The notes beneath the pieces were generated by a model that saw only the letters and a list, made by a program, of their open reading frames with translations, was not told the DNA's origin and made no database searches. This document shows, one piece after another, positions 16,104 to 24,607 of a DNA stretch of 64,000 nucleotides; within the stretch, counting starts at the first letter, position 1; each line of letters begins with the position of its first letter. The stretch is from JARFQW01 sp963842955 (GTDB lineage: Bacteria > Pseudomonadota > Gammaproteobacteria > Steroidobacterales > XN24). A program made the position numbers and the translations under genes. The DNA is taken from positions 186,001 through 250,000 of the forward strand of contig CAWJIJ010000008.1 of assembly GCA_963842955.1 (NCBI GenBank), given 5' to 3'.

Positions 16104-18152
16104 TCAGGTGGCGAGTTTTTTCCATCCTGCTGCGGCCTCGAAACGGTCTCCGTAGCGCTCCTGCAGGCGATTCAAAGCGGCGCCGACTTCAGCGAGCCCG
16201 CGGGCTTTCGCATAGTTGATCGGGCCACCCCGAAACGGGGCGAACCCTGTCCCGAAAATGACACCGGCGTCCAGCAGATCCAGGTCCTCGACGACCCCGT
16301 CCTCCCAGACTCTGACTGCCTCGTTGACCATCGGGAGGAGCATGCGATCCTGAATGTCTTCCGGCGCCCGCGCGTTCTTGATCTCCGGCTTCACCGCCTT
16401 GCCGTCCTTCCAGCGATAGAAACCCTCGCCGGTCTTCCGGCCCAGCTGCTTGCGGTCCACCATGGACTGAAGGGCCTCGGGAACCGGGACGCCGTGGGCG
16501 TCGCCGAGAATCTTCGCGACGTGCAATGCCACGTCCAGGCCCACGGTGTCGGCAAGTTCCACCGGACCCATGGGCATGCCGAAGGCCGTTGCTGCGCGAT
16601 CGATTACCGGCAGCGCGACGCCGTCCTGAGCGATCAGCATCGCCTCCATCATGTAGGGCATCAGGACCCGGTTGACGACGAATCCCGGGGCGCTCTTGCA
16701 GGGCAGCGGCAGGCGATCGATCCGCTTGACGAACGCAATTCCCTTGTCGATTTCCCCGGCCGGCGTTGTGTCCGTGTGGATCACTTCGACCAGCGGCATC
16801 ATGGCGACCGGGTTGAAAAAATGCAGACCGATCAGACGATCCGGGTTAGCCAGGGCACCGCGCAGGTCTTCCAGCCGGATGCTCGAAGTGTTGGTGGCCA
16901 GCACGGCGTCGGGTTTCATCCGCGGCTCCAGGTCCGCGTAGAGCGCCTGTTTCGCTTCGACGTTTTCGAAGATGGCCTCGATCACCACGTCCGCGCGGGG
17001 GACGCCGGTCCCGTTCACGTCGGGGGCGAGGCGGTCCATCGCGGCCTGCACCAGTCGCGGTTCCCGGAGCTTTTTCTCGAAGAGCTTCCTGGCCCGCTTG
17101 ATGGCCGGGGCAATATGCTCGGGCGCCCGGTCCTGGAGCGTGACCGTGAGGCCGCGCAGCGCACACCACGCAGCGATGTCGCCGCCCATCACACCGGCCC
17201 CGACCACGTGAACGTGCTCGAAGCGCATCGTCACCTCGCCGCCAAGCGACTTCAGCTTGTCCTGCAGCAGGAAGACTCTCACCAGATTGCGGGACGTGTC
17301 CGTGCAGAAAAGCTCGGCAATGGAGCGCGCTTCGGCTTCATACATTTCCGCCGGGCGGTCACCAAAGTTCTTCCACAGGTCGATGATGGCGTAGGGGGCC
17401 GGATAGTGCTCCCTGCGCGCCTTCTTGGCTACCTGCTTCTCCAGGATCCCGGCCACGACCGGTCGCGCGGCCGGGCTGTTGAGCGCCCGCTCGCGGAGGC
17501 TCGCCGACTTACGCACCGGCGGGGTGAGCGCCATTTCCCTGGCCGCCCGCTCGAGGTGACGTTCCGGGACCACCTGGTCCACCAGGCCCATGCGTTTCGC
17601 CTGCTTGGGGCGAATGTTCCGGCCGGTCAGCATCATGTCCATGGCGGCAAAAACACCGACGGCACGAATCGAACGCACGGTCCCGCCGAAGCCCGGATGG
17701 ATGCCCAGCTTGACCTCGGGCAGGCCAAGCACGGCCTTCGGATTGTCGGTCAGCACCCGGTAGTCGCAGGCCAGCGCCAGTTCCAGGCCGCCACCCAGGG
17801 CAAACCCGTTGATCATCGCCACCGTGGTGCAGGGCAGGGCTTCCAGCCGGTCCATCACGCCCTGGCCCATTCGTACGAGCTCATAGGCCTGATCAGAGTT
17901 CTCCAGCCCCGTGAACTCCTTGATATCGGCCCCCGCCACGAAGCCGCCGGCCTTGCCCGACCGGACCACGACCGCCCGGGCCGGATCGGCCTCCAGCTGG
18001 GCGAGAAACTCGTTGAGTTCGGCCATGACATCGTGGCCGAGGGTGTTTGCGCCTGCGCCGGCCTTGTCCAGGGTCAGCCAGGCCAGCCCTCCGTCGTCGC
18101 GCTCGAGGGACCAGTGGCTGGACTTCACGATATTCTGCTGCTTCTCGCTCAT
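16104..18152 (-). CDS. fadJ: fatty-acid oxidation complex alpha subunit (FadJ/FadB-like)
   Basis: Bifunctional enoyl-CoA hydratase / 3-hydroxyacyl-CoA dehydrogenase of beta-oxidation, 682 residues. The hydratase half has the oxyanion and catalytic segments AGADIKEF, NGFALGGGLELALACDYRV and GLPEVKLGIHPGFGGTVR. The dehydrogenase half begins with the NAD motif VGAGVMGGDIAAW and carries GLHFFNPVAMMPLVEVI and KTGEGFYRW. The N-terminal isomerase-only signature is not distinctive, so FadJ and FadB are hard to separate; the thiolase neighbour resembles FadI more. ATG 18152 lies three bases after the thiolase stop, in one operon with it. Confidence 0.92.
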   Translation of the reverse strand: MSEKQQNIVKSSHWSLERDDGGLAWLTLDKAGAGANTLGHDVMAELNEFLAQLEADPARAVVVRSGKAGGFVAGADIKEFTGLENSDQAYELVRMGQGVMDRLEALPCTTVAMINGFALGGGLELALACDYRVLTDNPKAVLGLPEVKLGIHPGFGGTVRSIRAVGVFAAMDMMLTGRNIRPKQAKRMGLVDQVVPERHLERAAREMALTPPVRKSASLRERALNSPAARPVVAGILEKQVAKKARREHYPAPYAIIDLWKNFGDRPAEMYEAEARSIAELFCTDTSRNLVRVFLLQDKLKSLGGEVTMRFEHVHVVGAGVMGGDIAAWCALRGLTVTLQDRAPEHIAPAIKRARKLFEKKLREPRLVQAAMDRLAPDVNGTGVPRADVVIEAIFENVEAKQALYADLEPRMKPDAVLATNTSSIRLEDLRGALANPDRLIGLHFFNPVAMMPLVEVIHTDTTPAGEIDKGIAFVKRIDRLPLPCKSAPGFVVNRVLMPYMMEAMLIAQDGVALPVIDRAATAFGMPMGPVELADTVGLDVALHVAKILGDAHGVPVPEALQSMVDRKQLGRKTGEGFYRWKDGKAVKPEIKNARAPEDIQDRMLLPMVNEAVRVWEDGVVEDLDLLDAGVIFGTGFAPFRGGPINYAKARGLAEVGAALNRLQERYGDRFEAAAGWKKLAT

Positions 18153-18154
18153 GG

Positions 18155-19456
18155 TTACTCCGCGTCGCGGCTGACGAGCATTGCGCCGCCCTGTCCGCCA
18201 CCAATGCACAACGTCGCGATGGCCTTCCGGGCCCCGGTCCGCTCAAGGACTTTCAGCGCATGCAGCACGATTCGCGCGCCGCTTGCACCCACCGGATGGC
18301 CGATGCTCACCGCACCGCCGTCCACGTTCAGCCGATCCTGGTCCAGGTCACCCAGGGCCGATTCGAGGCCCAGTTCTCCCTGGCAATAGTCCTGGTCCGC
18401 CCACGCGGCCAGGCAGGCAAGCACCTGGCCGGCGAAGGCCTCGTTGATCTCCCAGTAGTCCACGTCGTCCAGGGACAGCTTGTGGCGAACGAGGATAGGA
18501 GTAGAAGCATGGACCGGACCCAGGCCCATCTCGCGGGGATCCAGCGCCGCCCATTCGGTGTCGTCTATGCGACCCAGCACGGGCAGGTCCATGGATTCCA
18601 CGGCCCGTTCGCTGGCCAGCAGCAACAGCGCTGCGCCGTCCGTGATCTGAGAGCTGTTGCCGGCGGTGACATTCCCCACCCGGCGGTCGAAAACAGGCTT
18701 GAGCTTGGCGAGTTTCTCGACGCTGGAATCCCGTCGCAGTCCGTCGTCTTCCTCGTAGACGTTACCCCGATCGTCGTAGATCGTGACCACTTCGCCCATG
18801 TGGCCTGCGTCGATCCCGGCGGCAAGGCGGTGGTGGCTGCGGCTGGCGAATGTGTCCATCTCCTCGCGACCGATGCCGAAGCGATGGGCGATGACCTCGC
18901 AGGTTTCGCCCATGTTCAGGCCCACGACCGGATCGGTGAGCCCGCGGATCAGGCCGATCACCGGTTTCAGGTGGCCGGGCCTGAGCTTCATGAAATGCGC
19001 TGCCCGGTCAGTTGCGGAGCGGGCCTTGGCGAGACCCGCCAGCCATTCCACCATGTCGTCATTGTAGAGAATGGGTGCCCGGCTCATGGACTCCGTGCCG
19101 CCGGCAAGGACCAGGTCCGACTCGCCAAGACGAATGTTTCGAGCCGCGGAGTCGATGGCCTGCATGGCCGATGCGCAGTTGCGCATGACCGTCCAGCCCG
19201 GAACCCGGTCGCCGCATCCCAGCCGCAGGGCTACGATTCGGCCGATATTGGCTTCGTCCGCCGTCGGCATCGCACAGCCGAGGATGACCTCGTCCAGGTC
19301 TTCCGGGGAGAAACTGTGGCGGGCCAGCAGAGGGCGACCGGCGGCCACGGCCAGGTCCGATGCCAGGAAGGGCCCCGGCCCGCCGCGAGCCTTCAGGAAC
19401 GGGGTACGGGCGCCGTCCACCACGTAAACGGGGCCGCCGATTCTGCGAGTTGTCAT
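18155..19456 (-). CDS. fadI: acetyl-CoA C-acyltransferase (FadI-like thiolase)
   Basis: Thiolase that cleaves 3-ketoacyl-CoA, beta subunit of the beta-oxidation complex, 433 residues. The nucleophile Cys94 is in VMRNCASAMQAID. The conserved NEAFA motif (WEINEAFAGQVLA), the base-supplying SIGHPVGASGARIV and the second cysteine in CIGGGQGGAML are all present. Length above 400 and the early VDGARTPFLKA motif fit FadI/trifunctional-type thiolases. ATG 19456 overlaps the TetR stop, so all three genes are probably co-transcribed. Confidence 0.92.
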   Translation of the reverse strand: MTTRRIGGPVYVVDGARTPFLKARGGPGPFLASDLAVAAGRPLLARHSFSPEDLDEVILGCAMPTADEANIGRIVALRLGCGDRVPGWTVMRNCASAMQAIDSAARNIRLGESDLVLAGGTESMSRAPILYNDDMVEWLAGLAKARSATDRAAHFMKLRPGHLKPVIGLIRGLTDPVVGLNMGETCEVIAHRFGIGREEMDTFASRSHHRLAAGIDAGHMGEVVTIYDDRGNVYEEDDGLRRDSSVEKLAKLKPVFDRRVGNVTAGNSSQITDGAALLLLASERAVESMDLPVLGRIDDTEWAALDPREMGLGPVHASTPILVRHKLSLDDVDYWEINEAFAGQVLACLAAWADQDYCQGELGLESALGDLDQDRLNVDGGAVSIGHPVGASGARIVLHALKVLERTGARKAIATLCIGGGQGGAMLVSRDAE

Positions 19457-20157
19457 TGCTGACTCCTGGTCGAAGAGGGTTTCTTGCGGTTCGAAGGGGA
19501 GCGTTTCCGACGGCTGCTGACCGGCGGCGCGCGGAATCCCGCGACCGCAAACGGAACAAGCTGTTTCATCATCGTGTCGATGTCCTGGCGGCGAACTTCT
19601 TCTCCGGTCAGCAGCTCCAGGAGCTGGCGCTCGGCAATCGGATAGGTCATTGCGCCGACGAGGAACGCCAGGCGGTTTTTGATCTGTTCCTCGGGCAGGT
19701 CCGGGAGAATCCGCGAAAGTACGTCCTGGTAGCGCTCCAGAACGACCCGGTACTCCCCGGCGAAATAGGTGCGGAAATAGCCTGCGGCCTCGGTATGGGT
19801 CTGACCCAGCAAGCGCATGACCGTCGGACCGCCCTGGGCCGGATCCTGGCCGAGTTTTACGACGGGAAGAATAAAAGCCTCCATGACGTCCTCAAGGGAC
19901 GGGGGGGCATCGCCGGCTGCGGCTTCCACCCGTTCCAGGTTCTTCAGCCGGGCGCGGTTCAAGGGTTCCAGGCGGCGCCGGTAAACGGCCTCGACCAGGC
20001 CGTCTTTCGAGCCGAAATGGTAGTTCACAGCCGCCAGGTTGACCCGCGCCAGGGCGGTGATGGCCCGCAGGGACGTGGTCGCCACTCCGGTACGGGCAAA
20101 CAGCTCCTCGGCCGCGGCGAGGATTCTATCCCTTGTGGAATCCAGCAGGTTGGTCAT
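19453..20157 (-). CDS. TetR-family regulator of the beta-oxidation operon
   Basis: 234-residue TetR regulator. The helix-turn-helix occupies about residues 8-55 (RILAAAEELFARTGVATTSLRAIT, VNLAAVNYHFGSKDGL). The C-terminal half is a ligand-binding helical bundle, and the last 20 residues are a basic tail rich in Arg, Lys and Ser. It heads the operon with fadI and fadJ-like genes and has an inverted repeat in front of it (20183-20196). An acyl-CoA-responsive repressor of the PsrA/FadR type is therefore the likely role (inference). No ligand data can be read from sequence. Confidence 0.85.
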   Translation of the reverse strand: MTNLLDSTRDRILAAAEELFARTGVATTSLRAITALARVNLAAVNYHFGSKDGLVEAVYRRRLEPLNRARLKNLERVEAAAGDAPPSLEDVMEAFILPVVKLGQDPAQGGPTVMRLLGQTHTEAAGYFRTYFAGEYRVVLERYQDVLSRILPDLPEEQIKNRLAFLVGAMTYPIAERQLLELLTGEEVRRQDIDTMMKQLVPFAVAGFRAPPVSSRRKRSPSNRKKPSSTRSQQ

Positions 20158-20182
20158 GGGTTCGCGCCGGTGATCCGCGTTT

Positions 20183-20196
20183 CAAACAAGCGTTTA
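20183..20196. promoter_or_regulatory. PsrA/FadR-like operator in front of the TetR-fad operon
   Basis: CAAAC-AAGC-GTTTA, an inverted repeat with four-base spacing, lies about 26 bases upstream of the TetR start. TetR-type fatty-acid regulators such as PsrA bind sites of the form (G/C)AAAC-N2-4-GTTT(G/C). One arm matches fully, the other at four of five bases. Likely autoregulatory operator. Confidence 0.55.
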
Positions 20197-20251
20197 ATGG
20201 TACGCCCCAAGCGCAGGGCCGGGCAAGGGTGCGGAGGGAGCGGCGGTCGGC

Positions 20252-21007
20252 TCAGCCTGATTTGGCGGGACGGCCAGTCAGGTCAAAATCGAAAATCAGC
20301 GGCAGATGATCCGAATGGCGAACGTGAGGAATCCGGAACCCCCTCGGGATGACCCCGTCGCTGTAGAGGATGAAGTCCAGTTCCTTGCGCGGGGCATGGC
20401 TGGGATACGAGGGCAGACTGCGCTCGTTGGCGCTCGTCAGCCCGCTGGCGCGCATGAACAGGAAGATCTCGTGCTCGCCCCAGAACGTATTGAAATCGCC
20501 GGCGACAATCACCGGTTTTTCACTTCGGGCGACCAGTTCATGCAGATGACGGAGCTGGAAGTGCCTGTGCCGGTACTTCAGTGACAGGTGCACCAGGAAG
20601 ATGGAGACTTCGTCCAGTTCCAGCTCGATAATCAGCCGCTTGATGCCGGTATCGAAATAGTGAAACCGTTCGCCGTGGACGCGCGGGGACGCCAGGAACG
20701 CGTTGGCCTGCTTGCGCACAATGGGCAGGAACGTATTCAGCGAATCCTCGCCGTACTTGCACTGGTACGTGGAATAGTGTCCCAGCCGTTCGGCGATGAG
20801 GTTGGCCTGGTTGACCATGCCGGTGCGAATCGAACCCGTATCGACTTCGATGAGTCCGACGACATCCGGATCGTTCTCACCGATAAAGCCGGTGATTTCC
20901 TCCAGGCAGCCCCGATTGCCGATCAGGTAGCCTGCGCCGGGCACCGGCAGGTTGAACCGGGCTCCGGTGCCGGCCGCATAGCGGATGTTGTAAAGGAGAA
21001 GGCGCAT
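20252..21007 (-). CDS. endonuclease/exonuclease/phosphatase family protein
   Basis: 251-residue EEP-fold metal-dependent phosphohydrolase. Catalytic motifs are visible in order: LLLYNIRY near the start, GLIEVD with the metal-binding Glu, HLSLKYR, VIVAGDFNTFWG, and the C-terminal SDHLPLIFDF. No signal peptide, so it is cytosolic. The start was set at ATG 21007, where the fold begins; the open frame upstream to 21211 lies in the intergenic region. It could act on nucleic acid, phospholipid or inositol phosphate; the substrate cannot be told. Divergent from the TIR-like gene. Confidence 0.85.
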   Translation of the reverse strand: MRLLLYNIRYAAGTGARFNLPVPGAGYLIGNRGCLEEITGFIGENDPDVVGLIEVDTGSIRTGMVNQANLIAERLGHYSTYQCKYGEDSLNTFLPIVRKQANAFLASPRVHGERFHYFDTGIKRLIIELELDEVSIFLVHLSLKYRHRHFQLRHLHELVARSEKPVIVAGDFNTFWGEHEIFLFMRASGLTSANERSLPSYPSHAPRKELDFILYSDGVIPRGFRIPHVRHSDHLPLIFDFDLTGRPAKSG

Positions 21008-21163
21008 CAGCCGGACGGGCTCCCTGGCCGCGGATCTGGCGGCTGAATCTGGAAGCTCGGCATGATATGCCACCCGGGGCGGCGTATGAAGCCGGCGGTT
21101 TCGATTGGCTGTTGGCCTCGCTACACTCCCGGGACAGACAAGAACGGATGGAGGAGGCAGATC

Positions 21164-21619
21164 ATGGCGTCCATGTCGGAGCAGAACCCGATTCGTATTT
21201 TTGCCAGCCATGGCTGGGAGAGGGACGACGACTACGCTCGCCTGTTCGAATACCTCGAGAGCGCCAGCAATTTCTTCTACAAGGCGGTTAGCGAGCCCGA
21301 TGGGCTCCAGGGCGAAGGGGTCGCCCCGAAACGTACGGCGATCCTCGAACAGATGAAGATCGCGGAGGTCCTGGTCGTGTTTCCGGGGCTATGGGAGCGC
21401 CATCGTGATTGGGCGACATTCATCCTCCAGGCCGCAAAAGCCCATGATCTGCCGGTGCTGCTTCTTGAGCACTTCGGGCCGATGGACCTGGATCCGGCCT
21501 TGAAGGCCGGCGCCAGCGAGGTGGTCAGCTGGAATTCCCGGGAGATCTCCGATGCGCTGCGCCGGCAGGCGCGTCACGAGGATACGACCCGGATGGATGT
21601 GATCGAGTTCGACCTGTGA
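21164..21619 (+). CDS. TIR-like (MTH538/DUF1863-type) domain protein
   Basis: 151-residue single-domain protein. The opening strand IRIFASHGWERDDDYARLFEY matches the Toll/interleukin-receptor-like fold (first beta strand and BB-type loop). The middle AEVLVVFPGLWERHRDWATFILQAAKA and LPVLLLEHFG are the typical later strands. This family includes the ThsB component of Thoeris defence and also many uncharacterised stand-alone proteins. ATG 21164 follows GGAGGAGG. The stop overlaps the GTG start of the 2OG-oxygenase gene, so the two are translationally coupled. Function unknown; NAD hydrolysis or signalling is only a family possibility. Confidence 0.7.
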   Translation: MASMSEQNPIRIFASHGWERDDDYARLFEYLESASNFFYKAVSEPDGLQGEGVAPKRTAILEQMKIAEVLVVFPGLWERHRDWATFILQAAKAHDLPVLLLEHFGPMDLDPALKAGASEVVSWNSREISDALRRQARHEDTTRMDVIEFDL

Positions 21620-22347
21620 GCACGCCCCAACCCTCGGGTGACGCCGGGCCGGCCCCAGGCCCGGGTGAGCGTTTCGATATATTCCCAACCCCGGTCTGGC
21701 AGATTCCCGCGCCCGCCATGAGGCGGTTTCACGACGAGATCAAGGCCCTTTTGAAGGACCTTTGGGACCAGGGGTATTTCGGAGCGCACAACAGCGGCTA
21801 TGGCTACCAGACCCGGGAAGAAATCTTCACGCCGGCCAACCTGGAGCGCATGGAATGGGTTCGTGTGCTGAAGGCGCAGTTTGTCGCCGCCTGCACCGAA
21901 ATCCTGAAGCAGCGGCACGGTCATTCCAAGGCCCTGCCGTTCGACGTCTATGCGGTGCAGGGCTGGGTGCTGATCCAGACCAACGAGCAGTGGGTCGATG
22001 GCCCTTGGCATCATCACCACCCAGCCACCCTCAGCGGCTGCTACTACGTGCAGACTCCGGCCACCCGGGAGCCGTGGGAAGGCCTGCTGATGTTCCAGCG
22101 CCCGGAGCCCGCCAGTGTATTCAACGAGGCCCAGGCCGGAGTCAGGCCTCTCGAGGGGCACATGACCATTTTCCCCTCTGGCCTCCAGCACAGGCCCATG
22201 CCCACGCCCAGCGCGAAGGAATGGCGAATCGCGGTCTGCATGGATGCGTTTGTGCACTGGAACAAGCGCTTCGAGGACCCGCTGAGTCGCTACGCGTCAC
22301 GGGAGGCCTACGACACTGCCGCCCGCGACAGCCTGGGCAAGATCTGA
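21616..22347 (+). CDS. putative 2-oxoglutarate-Fe(II) oxygenase
   Basis: 243-residue protein resembling the uncharacterised 2OG-Fe(II) oxygenase family that opens with FPTPVWQ. Likely iron ligands lie in WHHHHPATLSGCYYVQ and SGLQHRPMP, and a likely 2-oxoglutarate-binding Arg in WRIAVCMDAFV. The fold is a double-stranded beta helix with characteristic Trp and His clusters. GTG 21616 overlaps the stop of the TIR-like gene. Substrate unknown; related proteins have been found in phage and bacterial accessory regions. Confidence 0.75.
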   Translation: MSTPQPSGDAGPAPGPGERFDIFPTPVWQIPAPAMRRFHDEIKALLKDLWDQGYFGAHNSGYGYQTREEIFTPANLERMEWVRVLKAQFVAACTEILKQRHGHSKALPFDVYAVQGWVLIQTNEQWVDGPWHHHHPATLSGCYYVQTPATREPWEGLLMFQRPEPASVFNEAQAGVRPLEGHMTIFPSGLQHRPMPTPSAKEWRIAVCMDAFVHWNKRFEDPLSRYASREAYDTAARDSLGKI

Positions 22348-22375
22348 CGGCCGCGATCCGCGGACCGGAAAAACG

Positions 22376-23192
22376 GTGCCGAAGTTGACCGGCCCCGGGC
22401 GGCGTGCGAGTCATGCACTCCTGGCGTGCTATGCCGTGTGTGCCGTGGGCGGGCTGACGGTGGTTGTGCTGACCCGCTATTCGCCGGAACCACGCAACAC
22501 TGCTTGGACAAAGCACAAGCGAGCAGGGCGTGTTCGAAGTCCTGTCCGTCGTCTGCCTTGTCTTGATTGGCCTCCGGGCACTGGGCGAGATCCCACGGCA
22601 CACGGCCTGGCTTGTCCCGGCGTCGCTGGCGCTGCTGGCCGCTGGCGAGGAGGCGAGCTGGGGCCAGCACTGGCTCGGATTCGAGGTCCCGGGGTGGCTG
22701 GCATCGGCAAACCGCCAGGGTGAGGCGAATCTTCATAACCTCGTCGATCCAAGCTGGTTTTCCTTCCTGGTGCACGCGCCGGTCAATGTCGCCCTGGTGA
22801 TGCTGCCCCTGGCACTCCGTTTGAGTCGCGGGTCGGTGCCGCAGCCCTGGAATCGCTGGCTGCCCGATCAGCACGGCGTACTCGTTTTCCTCATGGCGTG
22901 GGCCTTCCATGGCTGGGGGCTTCCGGCGACGCGCCCGGACAGCCTGATGTTCCTCGCGGTTCTTGCGGCCGCCGGCCTGGCTGCTTTCAGACTCGGGGAG
23001 CGCTCAGAGCGTCTCCACTGGATCTTGGTGGTTTCGGGCGCCGCTGTCCTGGCAGCCTGCCACGGGGTTTACCGCTACGAAAACATGCAGTACGAAATCC
23101 GCGAGCTGCTCGTCGTTATCGGCCTGGCCTACTGGCTGGCAGGCATCGCCGCGAAAGCGGGTCCGGGTGCCAAAGGCCTGTCCCACGCCTGA
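22376..23192 (+). CDS. polytopic membrane protein with GEE..WGQ motif, frameshifted
   Basis: An N-terminal membrane segment (ASHALLACYAVCAVGGLTVVV) is encoded from GTG 22376 in one frame. The remainder (from about 22512, VFEVLSVVCLVLIGLRAL onward) is in the next frame. Joining them near 22509-22512, in an AAA run, gives a continuous protein of about 270 residues with six or more membrane segments. It has the conserved-looking motif AAGEEASWGQHWLGFEVPGWL..ANRQGEANLHNLV, found in uncharacterised membrane proteins. GTG 22530 would be an alternative start if the break is real. Function unknown. Confidence 0.6.
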
Positions 23193-23241
23193 GCACAGCA
23201 GCCGGCGAAGAAGAACGGAATAGCAATCGAAGGGGCCCGAT

Positions 23242-23514
23242 ATGGAACTGAAGACATTTCTCGTGGTGTTCGGGACCGTGTTTGTCGCGGAACTGGGGGA
23301 CAAGACCCAGCTGGCGACGGTGCTGTTCGCCGCTGATAGGGAGGTCAGCCGGTGGACCGTGTTCGCCGGATCTGCATTCGCGCTCGTTCTTGCGGCCGGA
23401 ATCGGCGTGCTGGCGGGCGGCTGGATTTCCCAGCACGTAAGCGAGCGGCACCTGTCGCTTGTCGCCGGTGCCGGCTTCCTGGCCATCGGCGCCTGGACCC
23501 TGGCCAAAGCCTGA
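23242..23514 (+). CDS. single-domain UPF0016/GDT1-type membrane protein
   Basis: 90-residue membrane protein with the family motif E-L-G-D-K-T-Q at residues 17-23 and three hydrophobic segments. It is half the size of the two-domain UPF0016/TMEM165 proteins that export Mn2+ or Ca2+. Half-size members are known to occur singly or as pairs and presumably dimerise. No second half gene is present next to it, so it may form a homodimer. Located 49 bases after the preceding membrane protein gene. Confidence 0.8.
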   Translation: MELKTFLVVFGTVFVAELGDKTQLATVLFAADREVSRWTVFAGSAFALVLAAGIGVLAGGWISQHVSERHLSLVAGAGFLAIGAWTLAKA

Positions 23515-23748
23515 CCCGTTTCCTTTCGTTTGCTGCCAATCCGCCGGGCGGTGCGGTATGCGGCCACAGGGATTGCTCGAGATGTCGTTTGACATAACCC
23601 GTGGAACATTGCATAAGCCAGATTACTTTGCCCGCATAACCCTCTGTACCGCATGGGCAAAAGATCTCCTTGCCCCTGCGATCTGAGTATAATTTCCCGT
23701 AGCACCAGCGCTGGCAACGACCGAGCGACACGGGCGACTTTTGATCTC
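23515..23748. other. intergenic stretch, no gene
   Basis: No convincing coding frame. A perfect TATAAT occurs at 23688-23693, but no good -35 box stands at the right distance. The likely promoter of the next gene is further right (23749-23778). Confidence 0.5.
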
Positions 23749-23778
23749 CTGACAGGACCCCGCCGTGGGCGCTAGACT
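23749..23778 (+). promoter_or_regulatory. putative promoter of the BON-domain gene
   Basis: CTGACA (23749-23754), an 18-base spacer, then TAGACT (23773-23778). This would place the transcript start about 30 bases before the ATG at 23816. Predicted by eye only. Confidence 0.4.
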
Positions 23779-23815
23779 GTGCGCCTGAATTGACGAAAAT
23801 CTCCCGGAGACGTCC

Positions 23816-24538
23816 ATGAGAAGAACGATCGGAGCCACCGTGTTTGTGTTGCTCATGTCCCAGTCGGTGGGATGCAGCAACAGCCTGGCGGAAGACAAAG
23901 CGGAGCCTCAATGGATTCCCAACGACATGTCCATGCATACCGATCCGTATGACGTGGCGAGGGAAGTCGAGGAAGACACCGCCGCCAAGTCGCCGCGGGC
24001 GGCGGCCCGTGATGCGGCCGGCACTGCGGGGGTGGCGCCGGCATTCACCCCCGACGAGAAGGATGCATACCTTCAAGGACGGGTGGAGACGATCTACGAC
24101 CTCAACCAGCGGCTGAGCACCCAGGACCTGGAAGCTCGCGTCGTGGGCGGCGAGGTGTACCTCAGCGGGACCGTGGATACGGATATCGAGCGTGACCTCG
24201 CAGTGGATTTGGCCCGCAGCGTGGACGGCGTCAAGGGGGTCCACAGCACGCTGGCTATCCGGAATGCCCCTCCGACGACGGGCGCGCCCGCAATCGTGGA
24301 CGACAGGTCCATGAACGAGCGGATGAATGACGCCAATACCACCGCCTCGGTCCGCCAGGCCCTCGTGGATGACGTGCGGACACGGGGTTCGGCGATCGAC
24401 GTGGAATCCTTCCGGGGCACAATCAGCCTCAAGGGCCTCGTTGCCTCGGAGGAGATCAGTCTTGCGGCGGGGGAGATTGCCGCCTCGGTGCCCGGTGTCG
24501 GCGCCGTGACCAACGGTATTGCCGTGCGCGGACGGTAG
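23816..24538 (+). CDS. exported protein with two BON domains
   Basis: 240-residue envelope protein. The N terminus MRRTIGATVFVLLMSQSVGC is a signal sequence whose Cys20 could be lipidated, although the lipobox (S-V-G-C) is atypical. After a linker, BON domain 1 covers about residues 85-155 (ARVVGGEVYLSGTVDTDIERD) and BON domain 2 about 170-240 (TISLKGLVASEEISLAAGEI...GVGAVTNGI). BON domains bind membranes or phospholipid, as in OsmY and DolP. ATG 23816 follows CCGGAG. A strong terminator follows the gene. Confidence 0.85.
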   Translation: MRRTIGATVFVLLMSQSVGCSNSLAEDKAEPQWIPNDMSMHTDPYDVAREVEEDTAAKSPRAAARDAAGTAGVAPAFTPDEKDAYLQGRVETIYDLNQRLSTQDLEARVVGGEVYLSGTVDTDIERDLAVDLARSVDGVKGVHSTLAIRNAPPTTGAPAIVDDRSMNERMNDANTTASVRQALVDDVRTRGSAIDVESFRGTISLKGLVASEEISLAAGEIAASVPGVGAVTNGIAVRGR

Positions 24539-24572
24539 GAAGGGGCAAGGACTGGTCGCAGCTGAACGACCG

Positions 24573-24607
24573 GTCGGCCGGGCTCGTCGCGCCCGGCCGA
24601 CGTCTTT
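24573..24607 (+). terminator. rho-independent terminator after the BON-domain gene
   Basis: GTCGGCCGGGC - TCGTCGC - GCCCGGCCGAC is a perfect 11-base stem with a seven-base loop, followed by GTCTTT. It lies 35 bases after the stop codon. Confidence 0.75.

Noticed and set aside
16086..18389. 767-codon plus-strand open frame
   Set aside because: It is antisense to the FadJ-like gene, has no recognisable domains and is rich in His, Gln and Arg, as expected for the complement of a GC-rich coding sequence.
21164..22347. Complete Thoeris defence system
   Set aside because: Only a TIR-like ThsB-type candidate is present; there is no ThsA-like NADase or SIR2/SLOG gene nearby.
23688..23693. Perfect TATAAT box
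   Set aside because: No acceptable -35 element at 16-18 bases; the better promoter for the BON gene is at 23749-23778.
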